A DNA stretch of 26,818 nt from Plantago elongata (taxonomy: Eukaryota; Streptophyta; Magnoliopsida; Lamiales; Plantaginaceae), in the NCBI GenBank assembly GCA_036897095.1, contig JAYMSP010002028.1, positions 1-26,818 on the forward strand, read 5' to 3'. How positions within the stretch are numbered: position 1 is the first letter of the stretch; each line of letters opens with the position of its first letter. The notes beneath the pieces are model-generated. The model had not been told where the DNA came from and made no database searches. It saw only the letters and a program-made list of their open reading frames with translations. Below are positions 24,301-26,818 of the stretch, piece after piece. The translations under genes were made by a program, and so were the position numbers.

Positions 24301-25487
24301 AAAATCTGGATCACCCTGTATCATAATATAAGGTAAGAGAATAGATTAAGCCTCTTGATAGGAACAATCTTATCAGGAATGAGAAAACATTCCATAAAAC
24401 GGCAGTATAAAGAACACCAAGCAGCCTGAGAAAACCATTCTAAATTAACCCAGAAATTTCTCAGTTGTTATCACTCACAGTGCCAAAAGTGAAAATGGCA
24501 TGCCCTAAGTCCCTAACCATTCTCACGGGGAAGATTATTCCTATTGTACACTGTAAAACCAATACTTATTATTTATACTTACTTTTCTAACAGAAGTTTA
24601 TGCAGAAATCCATTTCAAATAGCAAACTAAGGAAATCATACTGCATTATTAACCTCACGATCCACATCCTTTTCTAATCAGATCGACTACATTTCCACTT
24701 TTTGAAACATGTAGCAGAAGAACAGCATAACATAAAAGATTGAAAATGGATCAAGATAAACTCTAGTAACTAGCCATTAGCCAAAGCAGGCAATTCACTC
24801 AAACTAAACTGATCAAACCACACTAAAACCAATGCTTATTGATACTTACGTTCATAATAGAAGTTTATGCAGAAAACCATTTCAAATAGATAATGAAGGA
24901 TATCGCATACTCTATTATTAACTCCTGATTCAAGTCCTTTTCTAACCAAATCCACATCGTTTACACTTTCCGAAACAAGCAACAGAAGAACAACATTACA
25001 TAATACATTGAAAATTAATCAAGTCAAACTCTAGAAGCTCGCAAAAGCAACAATTCACTAAAAATAAACTGATCAAACCACAATAGAACCAATACTTCTA
25101 ATAGAAATTCGAACGAAATCACATACTGTAAAATCAACCTCCCTCATTTTCTAATCGAATCGACTACATTTCCACTTTCCGAAACAACTAACAAAAGAAC
25201 AGCATAATAACTAAGATTAAAAACGGATCAAGCCAAACTCTAGCAGCTAGCCGAAGCAAACAATTCACTAAACCTAAACTGATCAAACCACACTACTTCA
25301 ATTCTACCTCAATCAATCCAGCTGAAAAACGAGCTACAAAAAGCAAAAGCCAATGTACCTCTTTCTCGATGAGTTTCGTGAAGAACTTCTCCGCTTGCAC
25401 CGCCGAGACGTCACCACGGTAATCTCGCCACACCAGAACCCTACCCTTGATATCCAGTAGGAACAGCGCCGAAGCTGCTCCTGACAT
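21364..25487 (-). CDS. AP1M2: AP-1 clathrin adaptor complex subunit mu (AP1M/HAP13 type), eleven exons
   Basis: The exons in transcript order are 25487-25359, 24315-24169, 24064-24002, 23903-23727, 23643-23540, 23412-23305, 22901-22805, 22638-22541, 22431-22290, 22164-22042 and 21462-21364. All introns are GT-AG and frame is kept, giving 428 aa, the same length as Arabidopsis AP1M2. AP-1 is a heterotetramer (gamma, beta, mu, sigma) at the trans-Golgi network/early endosome. Mu binds YXX-phi sorting signals and aids clathrin cargo selection, which in plants is needed for cytokinesis and vacuolar and plasma-membrane traffic. The N-terminal longin-like domain (about 1-140) starts MSGAASALFLLDIKGRVLVW. 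The mu-homology domain (about 170-427) includes DAYRMEVSQRPPMAVTNAVSW, FLDVVESVNILVN, FIPPDGSFDLMSYRLSTQVKP and PWVRYITMAGEYELRLV, with W413 at the family's tyrosine-pocket tryptophan. Nothing is truncated. Whether it corresponds to AP1M1 or AP1M2 cannot be settled here. Confidence 0.95.
21463..22041 (-). other. Last intron (intron 10) of AP-1 mu
   Basis: This 579-bp intron has donor GTAAGC and acceptor CTATAG and is phase 0. No feature is seen inside. Confidence 0.85.
24316..25358 (-). other. Intron 1 of AP-1 mu
   Basis: This 1043-bp first intron (phase 0) has donor GTACAT and acceptor ATACAG. It is the longest intron of the gene, and most of it is a degenerate threefold tandem repeat listed separately. 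Confidence 0.85.
24555..25294. repeat. Three degenerate tandem repeats within AP-1 mu intron 1
   Basis: The copies are about 24555-24824, 24825-25084 and 25085-25294 (270, 260 and 210 bp). Shared blocks recur in the same order: ARAACCAATRCTT at the start, then TTTTCTAAYC, a CATTTCCACTTTCCGAAACA-like block, AACAGAAGAACARCAT, a GGATCAAG...AAACTCTAG block, CAATTCACTAAA and AAACTGATCAAACCACA at the end. The third copy lacks about 50 bp, corresponding to GAAGTTTATGCAGAAA and nearby sequence present in the first two. Boundaries are by eye. Confidence 0.8.
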
Positions 25488-25800
25488 TTTCGATTCTTCT
25501 CCTACTCAACTGGTTTTCCTTTTTACCGGAAATTTTCAAATTCGATTGGAATCGGAGATCAATTACAGATCGAGAAGTGAGATCTGCACACGTTTTGGTG
25601 ATTGTGTACGGGTTGAAGGGTGAACAGGTGAAGAGGCATCAGTTTGCCATGGCAGTGTTTGTTGTTTGTGATCTCTGATTTTGTTTTGGTTACTGAATTT
25701 GCAAACGAGATGGAGAATGTTTCTGTCTCGAGAATTTCCGGGCTATTTGCGTTGGCCCGTTCAACAAAGTCTGAAATGTATTTTACACTCATTTTTCAAA
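25488..25800 (-). promoter_or_regulatory. 5' leader and proximal promoter of AP-1 mu
   Basis: This is the sequence upstream of the AP-1 mu ATG. It is less AT-rich than the surrounding intergenic DNA. No obvious TATA box is seen at the expected distance, as is common for broadly expressed plant genes. The antisense reading at 25559-25792 is not a gene. Confidence 0.4.
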
Positions 25801-26743
25801 TCCCGACCGTCTGGACCTAAGGCTGCAAGCCAGCCGAGCCTTTTCGGAGCTATTTGAGATCGGGTCCGAGCTCATGGATCTGACGTTATGAGGCCGGACC
25901 TGGACTACAAAGGAGAGAACACACTTGAATTATTCTTAATTAAGGAGGACCAATTTTAGAGATTTCGACGCTTGAGAACTATTTCCTTTTGCTAAATAAT
26001 AATCTCGTCTGACGGAATGTAAGCAAGTCAACGTGCAATCACCACATTTTATTTTTATGCGTCAAGTGTTAAGAGTTCTTATGGTTTGTACTAGAAAATG
26101 ACAATGCAATATTTCTTCAATTGTTCATTAGTATATGCAACATGTTCTAACCAAGCAAGATCAACTCTCAACCAGTAACTTTTAAATTCACAAGGTTCGA
26201 ATTCGATCTCTTGATTAAGTTACCTCAAATTCCTTACTACTCGAGAATTTTTTACACACACAAGACTCAAACTTGAGACTTTGATTGAGTAAACTCAATT
26301 TCTTAATTTTTATAATGAGACAATAACCATTGATATATTATAAAAAAAATTCTTTTCGAAGATGTTATATTCATGGAAAGTTCATAAAATGATACATAAG
26401 AAAGGCAAGAAAATCTCAAAAACAATACTGACAAACCAAAACCAGCAAGTTATCAACAGGTAGAGAAATAGTTTAGGTCTAGCTCCAGTAATATTGTAAC
26501 TAGAAATTAAAGATTCAAATACTACAAAAGTTATTACAAAGATTTCAAAGAAAAATCCAAGTGTAAATACCCCTGTATTGAACATCCAGATCAATTTAAA
26601 CAATTTAGATGTAGAAATAAATACACAGTACCACACTACTGTAATACTATGACTTTAGGGTCATTTGTGCACCGCCTTATACAAATGTGGAACATATTCT
26701 AAGCCATACCAATGGTAATTATCAAGCGCAGGGCATGAAAGGG
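25801..26743. other. Intergenic DNA without a supported gene
   Basis: A GC-richer patch (about 25815-25915, GCTGCAAGCCAGCCGAGCC and following) resembles a dispersed plant repeat built on the words GAGCCGAGCC and CGAGCTC; this is a recollection, not a search result. The rest is AT-rich. A hydrophobic minus-strand frame of 84 codons at 26382-26636 has no recognisable domain. Confidence 0.35.
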
Positions 26744-26818
26744 TCAATGAGGCACAAAGCTTTGGGATTTCGGGAGAAAGTCGTCGCTATAAGTTGAAGA
26801 AATCAATTCCACGATCAG

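Noticed and set aside
26194..26204. GGTTCGAATTC, a tRNA/SINE B-box-like string
   Set aside because: No matching A box or cloverleaf arms lie at the right spacing, so neither a tRNA gene nor a SINE is supported.
26382..26636. 84-codon hydrophobic frame on the minus strand
   Set aside because: It is AT-rich with Phe/Ile/Leu bias, no domain and no splice context. It is probably a chance frame.

Overview
The window is nuclear DNA from a flowering plant, most likely a eudicot. The evidence is GT-AG introns, AT-rich intergenic DNA, plant-only gene families (a TAA1-type tryptophan aminotransferase and PMEI-domain proteins) and typical plant transposons (Helitron-like ends, a solo LTR, a LINE, a CACTA element and Stowaway-like MITEs). 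I cannot name the family or species from sequence alone.

Layout. 1-1070: transposon remnants, namely a Helitron-like 3' end and a 5'-truncated LINE with target-site duplications. 2121-3477 (+): a secreted PMEI-domain protein with two exons. 4455-5897: a solo LTR flanked by GAATT duplications. 6405-6905 (+): a second, single-exon PMEI-domain protein. 7246 onward: another Helitron-like end in the opposite orientation, then about 3.8 kb with no gene I can support. 11180-13735 (+): a complete five-exon TAA1/TAR1-type tryptophan aminotransferase of 400 aa. 14029-15234: a CACTA element nested in a Stowaway-like element. 15235-17760: AT-rich DNA with MITE-like hairpins. 17961-20996 (+): an intronless DEAH-box splicing helicase of the PRP2/ESP3 type (1011 aa). 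21364-25487 (-): a complete eleven-exon AP-1 clathrin adaptor mu subunit of 428 aa, convergent with the helicase. 25488-26818: the AP-1 mu 5' flank and unassigned DNA.

The genes do not form a pathway. They are ordinary, independently promoted plant genes: cell-wall or invertase inhibitors, auxin synthesis, pre-mRNA splicing and trans-Golgi/endosome sorting. I rebuilt all splice structures by hand. Reading frame is kept across every junction, and the TAA1 and AP-1 mu products match the known family lengths.

I found no convincing new multi-gene system. The points most worth a second look are the intronless, shortened PRP2-type helicase with an altered motif VI and a MITE-derived possible TATA box; the threefold repeat in AP-1 mu intron 1; the intron that splits the first cysteine pair in only one of the two PMEI genes; and the dated-looking transposon insertions with intact target-site duplications.
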